Source: Saccharomyces paradoxus (Eukaryota > Ascomycota > Saccharomycetes > Saccharomycetales > Saccharomycetaceae). Taken from it: 64,000 bases of DNA. Both the position numbers and the translations under genes were made by a program. A model generated the notes under the pieces. That model ran no database searches. It was not told the DNA's origin and saw only the letters and a list, made by a program, of their open reading frames with translations. The DNA lies in assembly GCF_002079055.1 (NCBI RefSeq), contig NC_047498.1, positions 771,299 through 835,298 on the forward strand, read 5' to 3'. Positions 32,800 to 42,905 of this stretch are shown here, one piece after another (within the stretch, counting starts at the first letter, position 1; the number at the start of each line of letters is the position of its first letter).

Positions 32800-34248
32800 A
32801 TGTCCGACTACGACAACTACAGCACGCCATTGTCTTCTAGATATGCCTCAAAAGAAATGTCAGCCACTTTTTCTTTGAGAAACAGATTTTCTACATGGAG
32901 AAAACTATGGTTAAATTTGGCTATCGCTGAGAAGGAATTGGGCTTAACTGTCGTTACTGATGAAGCTATTGAGGAAATGCGCAAACACGTCGAAATCACT
33001 GATGATGAAATTGCAAAGGCCTCTGCTCAAGAAGCCATTGTAAGACATGACGTTATGGCTCATGTCCATACATTTGGTGAAACCTGTCCAGCTGCAGCAG
33101 GTATCATCCACTTAGGCGCTACTTCCTGTTTCGTTACAGACAATGCTGATCTAATCTTCATTAGAGATGCTTACGATATCATTATTCCTAAACTTGTTAA
33201 TGTCATTAACAGATTGGCTAAATTTGCCATGGAATACAAGGATTTGCCCGTGTTAGGTTGGACTCATTTTCAACCAGCACAATTAACAACTTTGGGTAAG
33301 AGAGCTACCCTATGGATACAAGAGCTATTGTGGGATTTAAGAAACTTTGAAAGAGCTAGAAATGATATTGGACTACGTGGTGTTAAGGGTACTACTGGTA
33401 CCCAGGCATCATTTTTGGCATTATTCCATGGTAACCATGATAAAGTTGAAGCGCTTGACGAAAGAGTTACTGAATTATTGGGTTTCGATAAGGTATATCC
33501 AGTCACCGGTCAAACTTACTCAAGAAAGATCGACATTGACGTGCTAGCTCCTTTATCTTCTTTTGCTGCTACTGCACACAAAATGGCTACTGACATAAGA
33601 TTATTGGCCAACTTGAAAGAGGTTGAAGAACCATTCGAGAAATCACAAATTGGGTCCTCTGCTATGGCCTATAAGAGAAACCCAATGCGTTGTGAGAGAG
33701 TCTGCTCCTTAGCTAGACACTTGGGTTCTTTATTCAGTGACGCGGTTCAAACTGCATCCGTCCAATGGTTCGAAAGAACTCTGGATGATTCTGCTATTAG
33801 AAGAATTTCTTTACCAAGCGCATTTTTGACGGCTGATATTCTATTATCCACCTTGTTGAATATCTCATCTGGTTTAGTTGTGTATCCAAAGGTTATAGAA
33901 AGGAGAATTAAGGGCGAGCTACCTTTCATGGCCACTGAAAATATCATTATGGCCATGGTAGAAAAGAATGCTTCCAGACAAGAAGTGCACGAGCGTATTA
34001 GAGTACTTTCTCATCAAGCCGCAGCAGTAGTAAAGGAAGAAGGTGGGGAAAATGACTTAATTGAGCGCGTAAAGAAGGATGAATTTTTCAAGCCTATCTG
34101 GGAAGAATTAGATTCTTTACTAGAACCATCCACTTTTGTTGGTAGAGCCCCACAACAAGTTGAAAAATTTGTCCAAAAAGACGTTAACAATGCTCTGGAA
34201 CCTTTCCAAAAGTATCTAAACGACGAACAAGTTAAGTTAAATGTTTAA
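32800..34248 (+). CDS. ADE13: Adenylosuccinate lyase
   Basis: Catalyses two steps of purine synthesis: SAICAR to AICAR plus fumarate, and adenylosuccinate to AMP plus fumarate. The 482 residues match the family length. The fumarase/aspartase-superfamily signature is visible in [14 protein letters not shown] (about 286-299). [12 protein letters not shown] and [10 protein letters not shown] in the first third, and GWTHFQPAQ near 150, supply active-site residues. No presequence, so cytosolic. Intact. Confidence 0.98.
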   Translation: MSDYDNYSTPLSSRYASKEMSATFSLRNRFSTWRKLWLNLAIAEKELGLTVVTDEAIEEMRKHVEITDDEIAKASAQEAIVRHDVMAHVHTFGETCPAAAGIIHLGATSCFVTDNADLIFIRDAYDIIIPKLVNVINRLAKFAMEYKDLPVLGWTHFQPAQLTTLGKRATLWIQELLWDLRNFERARNDIGLRGVKGTTGTQASFLALFHGNHDKVEALDERVTELLGFDKVYPVTGQTYSRKIDIDVLAPLSSFAATAHKMATDIRLLANLKEVEEPFEKSQIGSSAMAYKRNPMRCERVCSLARHLGSLFSDAVQTASVQWFERTLDDSAIRRISLPSAFLTADILLSTLLNISSGLVVYPKVIERRIKGELPFMATENIIMAMVEKNASRQEVHERIRVLSHQAAAVVKEEGGENDLIERVKKDEFFKPIWEELDSLLEPSTFVGRAPQQVEKFVQKDVNNALEPFQKYLNDEQVKLNV

Positions 34249-34612
34249 AGGCGTTTGCATGTACGAATAATGTGTTTATTACCCTATTATATGTTACTAA
34301 TGAATAAAACAACAATTCTTTACTTATGTACATTCAAATAAAATTCTTAAATAGAAGTTAACCATTTTTACCAGTTTTTTTTCACTTGGACCCAGTTTTT
34401 ACCTGCTTTCTTAGCGCCCTTCATTTTTTTTTGTTTTTGGCCTACAGATTTGGCAATGTTTATACTCTAGAAAAAAAAGAAAACTCATAATGCTGAGATA
34501 CTTTATCCGGAAAGAACGTGCATACTTTGTCGAGGACTGAAGTCTACTATTTAAAAAAGTACATTGAATTGATGCCATTTTTTATTGGACATAGTACTCA
34601 TAATTTAAAAAT
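34249..34612. other. ADE13-VPS38 intergenic region
   Basis: 364 bases. It holds the ADE13 3' end, a T-rich tract that probably serves the VPS38 promoter, and a lysine-rich reading frame on the minus strand (34368-34466), described as a candidate. Confidence 0.6.
34368..34578 (-). other. Candidate small lysine-rich ORF, possibly spliced
   Basis: A minus-strand frame at 34466-34368 is open for 32 codons and encodes a very basic peptide ending KAGKNWVQVKKNW. Its first ATG is at 34424, which would give 18 residues. Upstream, an ATG at 34578 opens another frame. A GTATGC donor-like site (34525-34520) and a T-tract followed by CTAGAG (acceptor-like AG at 34466-34465) could join the two frames in phase with a 61-base intron. 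I see no TACTAAC branch site, and the ATG is only 34 bases from the divergent VPS38 start. This is a possibility, not a call. Confidence 0.2.
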
Positions 34613-35932
34613 ATGAAACGGTTTCTGCTAAGTCGAAGACAAAGACACCTTCGTGAGATTTGCTTTCATAATATAAGTCTCTTTAAGGCCAATGGTGACT
34701 CCAGGTTGATCAAAGAGCACGGTGATGGATTTGTACCATGCTTCTTTGTCTTAGAATCTATAAAAGGGGAATTGCTTTATGTGAGTGAGGTGCAATCGGG
34801 TTCTTTACGTGAACTTTGTTTCCAGGAATTACCGAAACTTACTGGTGCATCTACTATGATTATACTAAAATTGGTAGGACTCGTTCCCAATGAGATTTTG
34901 TGCACCGTAAGTTTGGATAAAAATGGTATAATTGACGACAAATGGTGCGTTTTATGTACCTACACGATAGATCTTAACAAGCTACACCCCGTAAACGAAG
35001 ACACAGTTCTAATCACAGGTACCAATGCACCAGTACTTCACTTGGTAGATGGGCCTTACACGTTACCTACAGAAAATACTAAACCACTAAAAGGCCCTGT
35101 CGGTTCGCATAAAAGGAATATAAGTCAAGTCAAGATCAAATATTCGTTGACATATAGTTCTTTACTGAAATTAAGCAAACTATTAGAGTACTCTTCCCAA
35201 GTACATGAAGAAATCAATGAAATTTCCAGCAAAATAGAAGAGGGCTTTTTGTTACATAAAAATCAAAATCACTGGTATATGAGAACTGTACAAAAGTCCA
35301 TAGAGACACTAGAAAAGGAGGTCCTACAGAGGAAAAAAAACAAGAAAAATATAGAAATGGCACGACTCGAGAATAATGACACTATCAACCATTCTAAAAC
35401 AGAGATTTCCCTGATGTCACAGGATGAATCCATAAATGATGACTATGGAAGCATATATTCTAGATTCGTGCAAATCAAGGATAGACTGGATCAACTGAGA
35501 TTTAAGAAACTGTATCAGCTGATAGGGATCTTCCATTCAACGGATTTATTTAATTCAGATAGAGGTTATATTTATTTCGAAAAGCCTTCTAGCATAAATG
35601 ATGTTATTAGTAGACTCAAACTGAAACCCTTGAATATGGGAATATTACTTAGACAAGCCGGTGAATCAACAAGGCACATGGAATATGTAAATAGCCAGTT
35701 GGGTTATTATCTCTTATTTCTCCATTTAACAGCCACTCTAATCTTCAAGGCCCCTCTACCCTATAGATTAATGTATTATGGTAGTACGTCAGTAATCGAC
35801 AGTCAGTATCCGTTGTATTTTACTGATCCAATGATCTCAAAGCATCAAGCAAAACTAATTAAAGCAATGCATTGTTTTAACGCTGACATTTTGCAATTTA
35901 AACAGATTCTAGAGAATTACTGTCTAACATAG
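34613..35932 (+). CDS. VPS38: PI3-kinase complex II subunit (UVRAG-like)
   Basis: Subunit of the Vps34-Vps15-Vps30 complex II that makes PI3P on endosomes for vacuolar protein sorting. The 439 residues have an N-terminal C2-like region, a central helical coiled-coil stretch (about 205-300, with [13 protein letters not shown] and [15 protein letters not shown]) and a C-terminal BARA2-like part. Length equals S. cerevisiae Vps38. Its last 35 bases overlap the convergent DCR2 coding end, an arrangement also recalled in S. cerevisiae. Confidence 0.94.
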   Translation: MKRFLLSRRQRHLREICFHNISLFKANGDSRLIKEHGDGFVPCFFVLESIKGELLYVSEVQSGSLRELCFQELPKLTGASTMIILKLVGLVPNEILCTVSLDKNGIIDDKWCVLCTYTIDLNKLHPVNEDTVLITGTNAPVLHLVDGPYTLPTENTKPLKGPVGSHKRNISQVKIKYSLTYSSLLKLSKLLEYSSQVHEEINEISSKIEEGFLLHKNQNHWYMRTVQKSIETLEKEVLQRKKNKKNIEMARLENNDTINHSKTEISLMSQDESINDDYGSIYSRFVQIKDRLDQLRFKKLYQLIGIFHSTDLFNSDRGYIYFEKPSSINDVISRLKLKPLNMGILLRQAGESTRHMEYVNSQLGYYLLFLHLTATLIFKAPLPYRLMYYGSTSVIDSQYPLYFTDPMISKHQAKLIKAMHCFNADILQFKQILENYCLT

Positions 35933-37634
35933 ACTGATAATCAAAAATCTCTTTTGGACTGCCATTTAACCTTTTCCATGTGTGTATATCATTATCACTT
36001 ACATTAATTTCATAAATACGGATTCGTCTTTCTGTACCTCCATAGCCAGCATAACCACCTTCTCCACCTCCGCCGCCATAGCATAACCAAATTTGGTTTG
36101 AGGTAGAGTCATCTCGAAGGCAGTAATCATTACAATGGTCGTGTCCGCAACTGACGACATCCACACCCAGTCTGTCCAAAGTGGTTATCCCCTCAGAATT
36201 ATATTTGGGTGCAGTAGCACCTTCTTTGTAAGTTCCAATGAGAGGATTTCCCTCTCCAGGATGTTTCTTCGATTCAATATTCAAATATTCTGGTAGCGGA
36301 ATGTGAAAAAATGCCATTGAAAGTCCAGTTTTAAACTTCAAGTTTATATCGTGATAACTTTCAATGTACTTCCACTGCGATTCTTTAATCCAGTCGTACC
36401 CAGGATAAATTTTCCCAACCGTAGAGTATTTGTGAGAGTCCAGAAAATAGAGTGTACTTACTGGGACTTCAGTACCATTGTTTGAAAAAATCTGATAAAC
36501 GTAATTACCAACACCGAATGTGTTATCGCGTGTATCATGTGGGCTGAACTTGAAAAGGGAATATGGTAGCGCTGAAGCCATTTCAGACAACTGCCAGCGT
36601 GTTAAGCTTCCTTCGTCATCGTGATTTCCCCATACCATTGCCCATGGAATTCCTCTTGCAATAACGGGTGCTACCGCCTTTAATAATACTGTTTCGGAGT
36701 CTTGAATGGATCTGTCACCCATGATTTGGTCACCAGTAAAAACAACCAACTGTGGTTTTTCAATGTCAAGAACTTGTTGAACGAAAGTTTCTGTCTTTGG
36801 ATCAGCCTTGCAGGCTTCATGTTTTGGATATTCATCTATACATTCAGACTCTCCCACCCCCAAGTGGAGATCCGCTAACTGAACAATTTTGAACTTGCCT
36901 TCATTAGTTTCTTGCAGCCGTTGAGGTTCTGTGTTCACAGGGTGAAAACCAACGAATCTGTAAGTCAAGTAAGCAGGTTCACTGTAAGTGTATTGTATTA
37001 AGGGAAATTCTTTTTCAAGAGTCCAATTTGCTATCGGCTGGACGCAATCAACGCCAAACAGAATGTTAATATCGCTAACAAAACTCCTTTTTTGCAAAAG
37101 TTCTATGCTGATAGGCTCAAATGTGACGGAGACATCCATGAATTGCACCGATTTATCTTTAGGAAATTTAGAAATTTCAGTTACTGCGTCAATATTTAGC
37201 TTTTCTAGCTTAGGTCCGAAGTGGTGCAATGAAGCAAGGTATAATACATCGTAGTAAAGGTATTCAGATCTTCCGAACCACCTACGTCCAAAGGAACCTC
37301 TTAAGTCTTTATGAATTCTTCTCCTTTCAAAACCTAAGTTTCTATCTGTTAAACCTAATTTAAGTTCATGCCGATTGAAACATCTTTCGTAGAAACGACC
37401 AACATGAAAACATTGGTCATAGCCAATATTTACTACTAGTTTATCATCATATGAGAGTGCTTCTAGACCTTTATTTTGGAGCCACTGCTCAGCAACGGGT
37501 GCTATCGGGACAATGTAATCGATATCAGTATACTCTTTAATTTTTGGTGCCCGTAAGAAGTATAATAGAGCAATCACTACAAAAACTGACAAGTACAGTA
37601 GAAACCTTTGATACAGCTTCGGTAACCGAATCAT
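35898..37634 (-). CDS. DCR2: Calcineurin-like phosphoesterase Dcr2
   Basis: Phosphatase with a dosage effect on G1 progression; it dephosphorylates Ire1 to end the unfolded-protein response (S. cerevisiae knowledge). The 578 residues start with a membrane anchor ([17 protein letters not shown], about 11-27). The metallophosphatase motifs are in order: [25 protein letters not shown], and the two late histidine motifs AFFHIPLPE and [11 protein letters not shown] Gly-rich loop [15 protein letters not shown] lies near 530. Catalytic residues look complete. The 3' ends of DCR2 and VPS38 overlap by 35 bases. Confidence 0.96.
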   Translation of the reverse strand: MIRLPKLYQRFLLYLSVFVVIALLYFLRAPKIKEYTDIDYIVPIAPVAEQWLQNKGLEALSYDDKLVVNIGYDQCFHVGRFYERCFNRHELKLGLTDRNLGFERRRIHKDLRGSFGRRWFGRSEYLYYDVLYLASLHHFGPKLEKLNIDAVTEISKFPKDKSVQFMDVSVTFEPISIELLQKRSFVSDINILFGVDCVQPIANWTLEKEFPLIQYTYSEPAYLTYRFVGFHPVNTEPQRLQETNEGKFKIVQLADLHLGVGESECIDEYPKHEACKADPKTETFVQQVLDIEKPQLVVFTGDQIMGDRSIQDSETVLLKAVAPVIARGIPWAMVWGNHDDEGSLTRWQLSEMASALPYSLFKFSPHDTRDNTFGVGNYVYQIFSNNGTEVPVSTLYFLDSHKYSTVGKIYPGYDWIKESQWKYIESYHDINLKFKTGLSMAFFHIPLPEYLNIESKKHPGEGNPLIGTYKEGATAPKYNSEGITTLDRLGVDVVSCGHDHCNDYCLRDDSTSNQIWLCYGGGGGEGGYAGYGGTERRIRIYEINVSDNDIHTWKRLNGSPKEIFDYQSMLDSNSLESV

Positions 37635-37892
37635 GTTGATATATAGCCACGGGCCGGCCTTCAGTAGTCGAGTATGGAACTTGTATCCGAAGTTTCAGTG
37701 GTCTATAAAGATTGCTTTTTGAAAAAGATCGACACTAAACAAAGCTTGAAATTCAAAAATTACTCAGAGCTAAATATAAATCCAAATATAAGTAAAATAA
37801 AAATTGCTTTCTGCTCAGTTTTATATGAGGCAATCTTTTGAATCATGGAACAAAAGGGACATATAATTAAGCAAATCCTATATAAAAATCCT

Positions 37893-38183
37893 TTAGTGAT
37901 CCTCTTGTCCATGAGGCTGCTCATGGTGTCTTCTAGAGACTTCTTCATCACTTAGCTGAGGCCTGTGGCCGCCCGTTCTCAATAACCCACCAGCTGTATT
38001 TTCAACTGGTAATCTTGCGCTGGGCCTTACGCAATGGGGCTTGCGTAACTGCTCAAAGTCCATTAGTTTGGTTTTCCCTCCCCCCTTTAAAGCAATCTTT
38101 GGATTCTCGCCCAACTTTTGTTCTACTTCTTCTATATTTTGAGTACGTTGTTTACTGCTATTATTACTATTATTACCTGCCAT
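37893..38183 (-). CDS. Small conserved protein of unknown function (YLR361C-A)
   Basis: A 96-residue protein, orthologous by position and appearance to YLR361C-A of S. cerevisiae (98 residues there as I recall). The N-terminus is Asn/Ser-rich (MAGNNSNNSSKQR), the middle is basic (LGENPKIALKGGGKTKLMDFEQLRKP) and the C-terminus is His/Glu-rich (RHHEQPHGQEDH). There are no membrane spans and no catalytic motif I recognise. It is divergent from STE11 with only about 185 bases between starts. Function unknown. Confidence 0.85.
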   Translation of the reverse strand: MAGNNSNNSSKQRTQNIEEVEQKLGENPKIALKGGGKTKLMDFEQLRKPHCVRPSARLPVENTAGGLLRTGGHRPQLSDEEVSRRHHEQPHGQEDH

Positions 38184-38368
38184 TATAGTTCTGTTATGCT
38201 GCCCTCCCCTTGTCCTTCATAAACTAGCCAGTATTAAAAGCCTTTTAAGGTGCGAAGCCTTCGTCGCGATGGCTTTAAACAGTTGAAAATATCATATATA
38301 CATATATACATGCATAAAGAGAGACAACTTAAATGGAGCTGGAAAGATCGCCAGTAAACGAAGTATAT

Positions 38369-40522
38369 ATGGAGCAGACTCAAATACCAGAGGGTACTGA
38401 CCTACTAGTTGGTGATAAAAAGGCTAATGATTTGCCTTTTGTGGAGTTATTTCTGGGGGAGATAGACTGTACTCAATATCTGGATAGCTTTGTTCAATGC
38501 AACCTTGTCACGGAAGAAGAAATCAAGTATTTAGACAAGGATATTCTCATTGCTTTGGGGGTAAATAAAATAGGAGATAGACTCAAAATTTTAAGGAAGG
38601 CCAAATCATTCCAGAGAGATAAACGTATTGAACAGGTAAGTAAATTGAAAAACCTAATGGAAAAAGTAAGCTCACTATCCACTGCTACACTATCCATGAA
38701 TTCAGACTTAATTCCTGAAAAGCATTGTGTTATATTTATTTTAAACGATGGTTCGGCTAAGAAAGTTAATGTAAATGGTTGCTTTAATGCAGATTCTATT
38801 AAGAAGAGGTTAATCAAGAGATTGCCACATGAATTATTAGCCACAAACTCCGACGGAGAAGTAACTAAATTGGTCCAGGATTATGATGTGTTTGTGTTAG
38901 ACTATGCCAAAAACGTACTACATTTGCTGTATGACGTGGAGCTAGTCACCATTTGCCATGCAAACGATCGAGTTGAGAAAAATAGACTAATTTTTGTTTC
39001 CAAAGATCAGACGCCAAGCGATAAGGCTATATCTACATCCAAAAAATTATACCTGAGAACATTGAGTGCATTAAGCCAGGTTGGGCCATCCTCATCGAAT
39101 TTGCTGGCACAGAACAAGGGGATTTCGCATAACAGTGCTGATGGGAAACTACGGATTGACAGTACAGAAAAAGACAGAATTAGACAAATTTTCAATCAAA
39201 GACCTCCCAGCGAGTTTATTTCTACCAATTTGGCCGGATATTTTCCTCATACAGATATGAAAAGATTGCAAAAGACAATGAGAGAATCATTTCGCCATTC
39301 AGCAAGACTAAGCATCACTCAAAGAAGACCCTTAAGTGCAGAATCAAATAATATCGGTGACATCCTGTTGAAGCACTCAAATGCTGTTGATATGGCGCTA
39401 TTACAAGGATTAGACCAGACAAGATTAAACAGTAAACTTGATACAACTAAAATTCCGAAGCTTGCTCATAAAAGACCGGGAGATAAAGACCCCATATCCG
39501 ACCAGTTGGAATTATTAAGCGTTGAATCTGGTGAAGAAGAAGAATATGATTTTCTTGGGGAGGACAGTGATATTGTTTCATTACCGACGAAAATTGCCAC
39601 GCCCAAGAACTGGCTAAAAGGTGCTTGTATTGGATCAGGCAGTTTTGGAAGTGTTTATTTGGGTATGAATGCTCACACTGGTGAACTAATGGCAGTGAAA
39701 CAAGTGGAGATTAAAAACAGCAACATCGGTGTAAGCACAGACAACAATAAACAAACCAAATCAGATGAAAATAGTCAGCAGGAGGAACAACAAGATAAAA
39801 TAGAAGATGCTGGCGCGGTAAGTCATCCAAAAACCAATCAAAATATCCACAGAAAGATGGTTGATGCTTTGCAGCATGAAATGAATTTACTGAAGGAACT
39901 ACATCACGAGAACATTGTTACTTATTATGGCGCTTCTCAAGAAGGCGGAAACCTAAATATTTTTCTGGAATACGTCCCTGGGGGTTCGGTTTCCTCCATG
40001 TTGAATAATTACGGTCCATTTGAAGAGTCACTGATTACTAATTTCACGAGGCAAATACTAATCGGGGTTGCGTATTTACATAAGAAAAATATTATCCACA
40101 GAGATATCAAGGGTGCAAATATTTTGATTGATATCAAAGGTTGCGTAAAGATCACTGATTTTGGTATTTCAAAGAAATTATCACCTTTAAATAAAAAGCA
40201 AAATAAAAGAGCTTCTTTGCAGGGTTCTGTATTCTGGATGTCACCAGAAGTGGTCAAACAGACTGCTACTACTGCTAAAGCAGATATATGGTCTACAGGA
40301 TGTGTTGTTATTGAAATGTTTACCGGTAAGCATCCCTTCCCTGATTTTTCTCAAATGCAAGCGATCTTCAAAATAGGTACAAACACTACCCCTGAGATAC
40401 CTTCTTGGGCTACACCAGAAGGAAAGAATTTCTTGAGAAAGGCGTTTGAATTGGATTATCAATACAGGCCTAGTGCTCTTGAACTGCTGCAGCATCCATG
40501 GCTGGATGCACACATAATTTAA
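38369..40522 (+). CDS. STE11: MAP kinase kinase kinase Ste11
   Basis: MEKK of the mating, filamentation and Sho1-branch HOG pathways; it phosphorylates Ste7 and Pbs2 after activation by Ste20. It has a SAM domain at about 15-85 (binds Ste50), a Ras-binding-like/regulatory region at about 115-225 and a kinase domain at about 415-712. The kinase shows [34 protein letters not shown], and SPE in place of APE. An insert rich in Asn and Glu follows the beta-3 strand. An in-frame ATG at 38333 would add 12 residues. I use 38369 (MEQTQIPEG), which gives 717 residues as in S. cerevisiae. Confidence 0.96.
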   Translation: MEQTQIPEGTDLLVGDKKANDLPFVELFLGEIDCTQYLDSFVQCNLVTEEEIKYLDKDILIALGVNKIGDRLKILRKAKSFQRDKRIEQVSKLKNLMEKVSSLSTATLSMNSDLIPEKHCVIFILNDGSAKKVNVNGCFNADSIKKRLIKRLPHELLATNSDGEVTKLVQDYDVFVLDYAKNVLHLLYDVELVTICHANDRVEKNRLIFVSKDQTPSDKAISTSKKLYLRTLSALSQVGPSSSNLLAQNKGISHNSADGKLRIDSTEKDRIRQIFNQRPPSEFISTNLAGYFPHTDMKRLQKTMRESFRHSARLSITQRRPLSAESNNIGDILLKHSNAVDMALLQGLDQTRLNSKLDTTKIPKLAHKRPGDKDPISDQLELLSVESGEEEEYDFLGEDSDIVSLPTKIATPKNWLKGACIGSGSFGSVYLGMNAHTGELMAVKQVEIKNSNIGVSTDNNKQTKSDENSQQEEQQDKIEDAGAVSHPKTNQNIHRKMVDALQHEMNLLKELHHENIVTYYGASQEGGNLNIFLEYVPGGSVSSMLNNYGPFEESLITNFTRQILIGVAYLHKKNIIHRDIKGANILIDIKGCVKITDFGISKKLSPLNKKQNKRASLQGSVFWMSPEVVKQTATTAKADIWSTGCVVIEMFTGKHPFPDFSQMQAIFKIGTNTTPEIPSWATPEGKNFLRKAFELDYQYRPSALELLQHPWLDAHII

Positions 40523-41000
40523 AAGAAGGCTATCTATTAATTTTTTAAGGCGACTCAAGTACTCTGACCGAATCCTTCATCAAATAATAAATACACATAT
40601 ATTATATTTAGTGACATTCATTGACAAATTTCTGCTATTTACCTTCTTCTTTTTGATTACGCTGATTGAGCAACTATAAATGACAATTATGGAAAAAACC
40701 GACTAACTACAGTATTCAGGTTTTCATACTCGAAGAAGAAAATCAAGTGAGATAGTCTTAGTGAAAAAAAAACCTAACCGCACCAATAAAAGCAGAAAGA
40801 AAACAGGGCCCTTCTTTGCAACGTCATATCAAACTATTGATATCTTCTCAGCAGTTCATTCGAGGAAAAAAAAGGTAGCTGGACAAAAACAATGATATAA
40901 TCCATAGCACTTCATTCATACGAATGATTCATTATCCAATTTTTCTCATAGGATATAGTCATTTATCAAATTGATATTGGAAAGTTTGTAAAATGCTTAT
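40523..41000. other. STE11-NMD4 convergent intergenic region
   Basis: 478 bases between two gene ends, AT-rich, with several A runs (about 40764-40772 and 40867-40874). It is likely only 3' UTRs and terminators. No RNA or small gene is seen. Confidence 0.6.
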
Positions 41001-41657
41001 TTATGGAGACCACAGTTCGCCTGTACCTCTAGAAGCATAAACCGTTTTATTAAAATTAGTTTTGATAATTTCTCTACCGTTTTCGCTTTCTTCCTTAGTG
41101 CCATTTTTAAGCATCATATTATTAAACCTTTCACTCTCTCTGAAAGATTTATCATTCATGTCCTTGGATAAGATTGAATCTACGTCAACAATCGAACAAG
41201 AAGGAATGTTACACTGCATTGCCATTTCCCGAATTTGAGGATCTTCACTAATTAAAAACCAATGTAGCCCCTCGTTCCCTTCCAAATAGCATTTATAAAT
41301 GCAACTTTTCAGCAAATTTTTTAATCTTTTGGGCAATTTTGCAACATTTATCTTCCCAGAACTATCATTATGTTCCATAACATCTGACCATAAAATAATG
41401 TCTAAAATTTCCGGAAATTCAATAAAAACTTTCAAATTAGCATATTTGGAATCATCTAATCTATCAATAAACTTCAAGGATTCCCGAGCTGCGAAACTTT
41501 TACGTCTTTGTTGAAGAAAGTCCAATTCATTTAATGTAAAGGTTGGAATGTAAAAGTTCAAAGTCACAGCCTCAGTACAGTCAGAACACCACCTCTTGAT
41601 GTTACCTAAACCCTTTTCAAAAGCCGAAGCATCTATAATGAAATTATACTGTGTCAT
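41001..41657 (-). CDS. NMD4: PIN-domain NMD factor Nmd4
   Basis: Upf1-associated factor of nonsense-mediated mRNA decay. The 218 residues open with a PIN-type fold (FIIDASAFEKGLGNI, with the conserved Asp near residue 9, and FTLNELDFLQQRR) and continue with ILWSDVMEH and LISEDPQIREMA. The frame reaches back to an ATG at 41681, adding eight residues, but MTQYNFIIDAS at 41657 is the N-terminus known from S. cerevisiae. It is divergent from YLR363W-A. Confidence 0.93.
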   Translation of the reverse strand: MTQYNFIIDASAFEKGLGNIKRWCSDCTEAVTLNFYIPTFTLNELDFLQQRRKSFAARESLKFIDRLDDSKYANLKVFIEFPEILDIILWSDVMEHNDSSGKINVAKLPKRLKNLLKSCIYKCYLEGNEGLHWFLISEDPQIREMAMQCNIPSCSIVDVDSILSKDMNDKSFRESERFNNMMLKNGTKEESENGREIIKTNFNKTVYASRGTGELWSP

Positions 41658-41968
41658 TAACCTGCTTTTTGAGGGAGCCAAAACTGGAAAGAAAACAGGT
41701 GCTTATGTTTCACGTTCAAATGATATTTGCAGTAAAAGTGTCCTTTCATAACACCATAACACTAACTGTTTAAATTGAGCGCTCTTCAATGCTACTTCAG
41801 ATCGATTTCTAAGAGATTATGAAAATTCATCACGTTTGACGAGGGTATCGAATTTTTCAGTTTCAATTGGAAAATAATGGCACACATCAGATTATTAACG
41901 ATGAGATGGATTTATTCTTGTACCGTTCGTAAAGCTAGCGAGTATTCACAATAACCATAATCTACCAA
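41658..41968. other. NMD4-YLR363W-A divergent promoter
   Basis: A 311-base shared promoter. An RRPE-like element and a PAC element lie on the YLR363W-A side, as listed separately. Otherwise unremarkable. Confidence 0.65.
41850..41910. promoter_or_regulatory. RRPE-like and PAC elements (ribosome-biogenesis promoter signature)
   Basis: GAATTTTTCA at 41850-41859 matches the reverse complement of the RRPE (TGAAAAATTTT type) apart from the end. CGATGAGATGGA at 41899-41910 matches PAC (CGATGAGATGAG) in 11 of 12 positions. The pair sits 59-119 bases before the YLR363W-A ATG. RRPE followed by PAC at this spacing is typical of ribosome-biogenesis genes (Stb3, and Dot6/Tod6). Confidence 0.7.
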
Positions 41969-42226
41969 ATGCCTCAAAAACCACTTAAAGTTACCAAGAA
42001 AGCCAAGGACCCACGTAGGGTCACAAAGAAGCAGAAAAATTTAAGAAAAGCTGCCCCATTGCAGTTAAAATCAAAAAAGAAATCTTTACAACATCTAAAG
42101 AAATTAAAGAAGAGTTCCTCTCTTACCGAAACCACTGAAAGATTAGTTGCGAGTAAAGTTGGGCATTTGGAGTTGTTGAGAGGTACTAGAAAAGAGTTGG
42201 AAAAGAGTAAGAAAAACTCTAAATGA
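41969..42226 (+). CDS. Small highly basic nuclear/nucleolar protein (YLR363W-A)
   Basis: 85 residues with about a third lysine or arginine, in repeated stretches such as KVTKKAKDPRRVTKKQKNLRK and LKSKKKSLQHLKKLKKSS, and no cysteine or membrane segment. It resembles the DUF2462/UPF0390 type of small nuclear proteins, a family assignment from memory. The S. cerevisiae orthologue has the same length and is reported as nuclear. The PAC/RRPE promoter suggests a role in ribosome assembly, which is inference only. Confidence 0.88.
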   Translation: MPQKPLKVTKKAKDPRRVTKKQKNLRKAAPLQLKSKKKSLQHLKKLKKSSSLTETTERLVASKVGHLELLRGTRKELEKSKKNSK

Positions 42227-42575
42227 TTTCAGGTGAATCACATTCACCTACCCTTGAAAAGGTATTTCTTTTCGGGTAGGGACTATCTTGGGACATCTCA
42301 TCAAAATTTTTTATATCCGATTTGATCCTAGTATTTGTATATTAGCTTTGTAACTTCTTAGTTATCCAATAGAAAAACGGCGTTGCTTTTTTGTTTCCCG
42401 CGAGAAATCTAGCAATATGGTGAATCAAGTGCTGATGCCACAGTTTGCAGAAAAATTGACACAGCTTTGCTATTTAAGCAGACGCAAATGTTGTGGAATT
42501 ATGTATTTCCAGATTGGCCAGAAAGAGGAGTACACTATTGCACATATATATATAAAGTAAGTACAACATCAAATA
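42227..42575. other. YLR363W-A-GRX8 intergenic region
   Basis: 349 bases. A GGTGAATCACATTCACC inverted repeat (about 42231-42247) and CTACCC...GGGTAG (about 42248-42281) directly follow the YLR363W-A stop and may form terminator hairpins. A TATATATATA run lies at 42544-42555, just before the GRX8 start. No gene is seen. Confidence 0.6.
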
Positions 42576-42905
42576 ATGTCCGCGTTTGTTACTAAAGCCG
42601 AAGAGATGATCAAATCCCACCCATATTTCCAATTATCCGCAAGCTGGTGCCCCGACTGCATCTATGCTAATTCTATTTGGAACAAATTCAACGTAAAGGA
42701 TAAAGTGTTCATTTTTGACATTGGTTCTCTTCCAAGGAACGAACAGGAGAAATGGAGAGTTGCGTTCCAAAAAGTTGTTGGTAGCAGAAACTTACCAACC
42801 ATTATTGTCAATGGTAAGTTCTGGGGCACCGAGAGTCAATTGCATAGGTTCGAAACCAAAGGTACTCTTGAGGAGGAATTGGCTAAAATTGGGCTTTTGC
42901 CTTGA
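42576..42905 (+). CDS. GRX8: Glutaredoxin, dithiol type
   Basis: Cytosolic glutaredoxin of 109 residues, using glutathione to reduce disulfides. The active-site motif is CPDC at residues 25-28 (WCPDC), unlike the CPYC of Grx1/2. The cis-proline motif LPTIIVNG and the GG-like region GTESQLHRFE follow. The S. cerevisiae protein has low activity in standard assays. Same length as S. cerevisiae Grx8. It is cysteine-poor outside the active site. Confidence 0.93.
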   Translation: MSAFVTKAEEMIKSHPYFQLSASWCPDCIYANSIWNKFNVKDKVFIFDIGSLPRNEQEKWRVAFQKVVGSRNLPTIIVNGKFWGTESQLHRFETKGTLEEELAKIGLLP

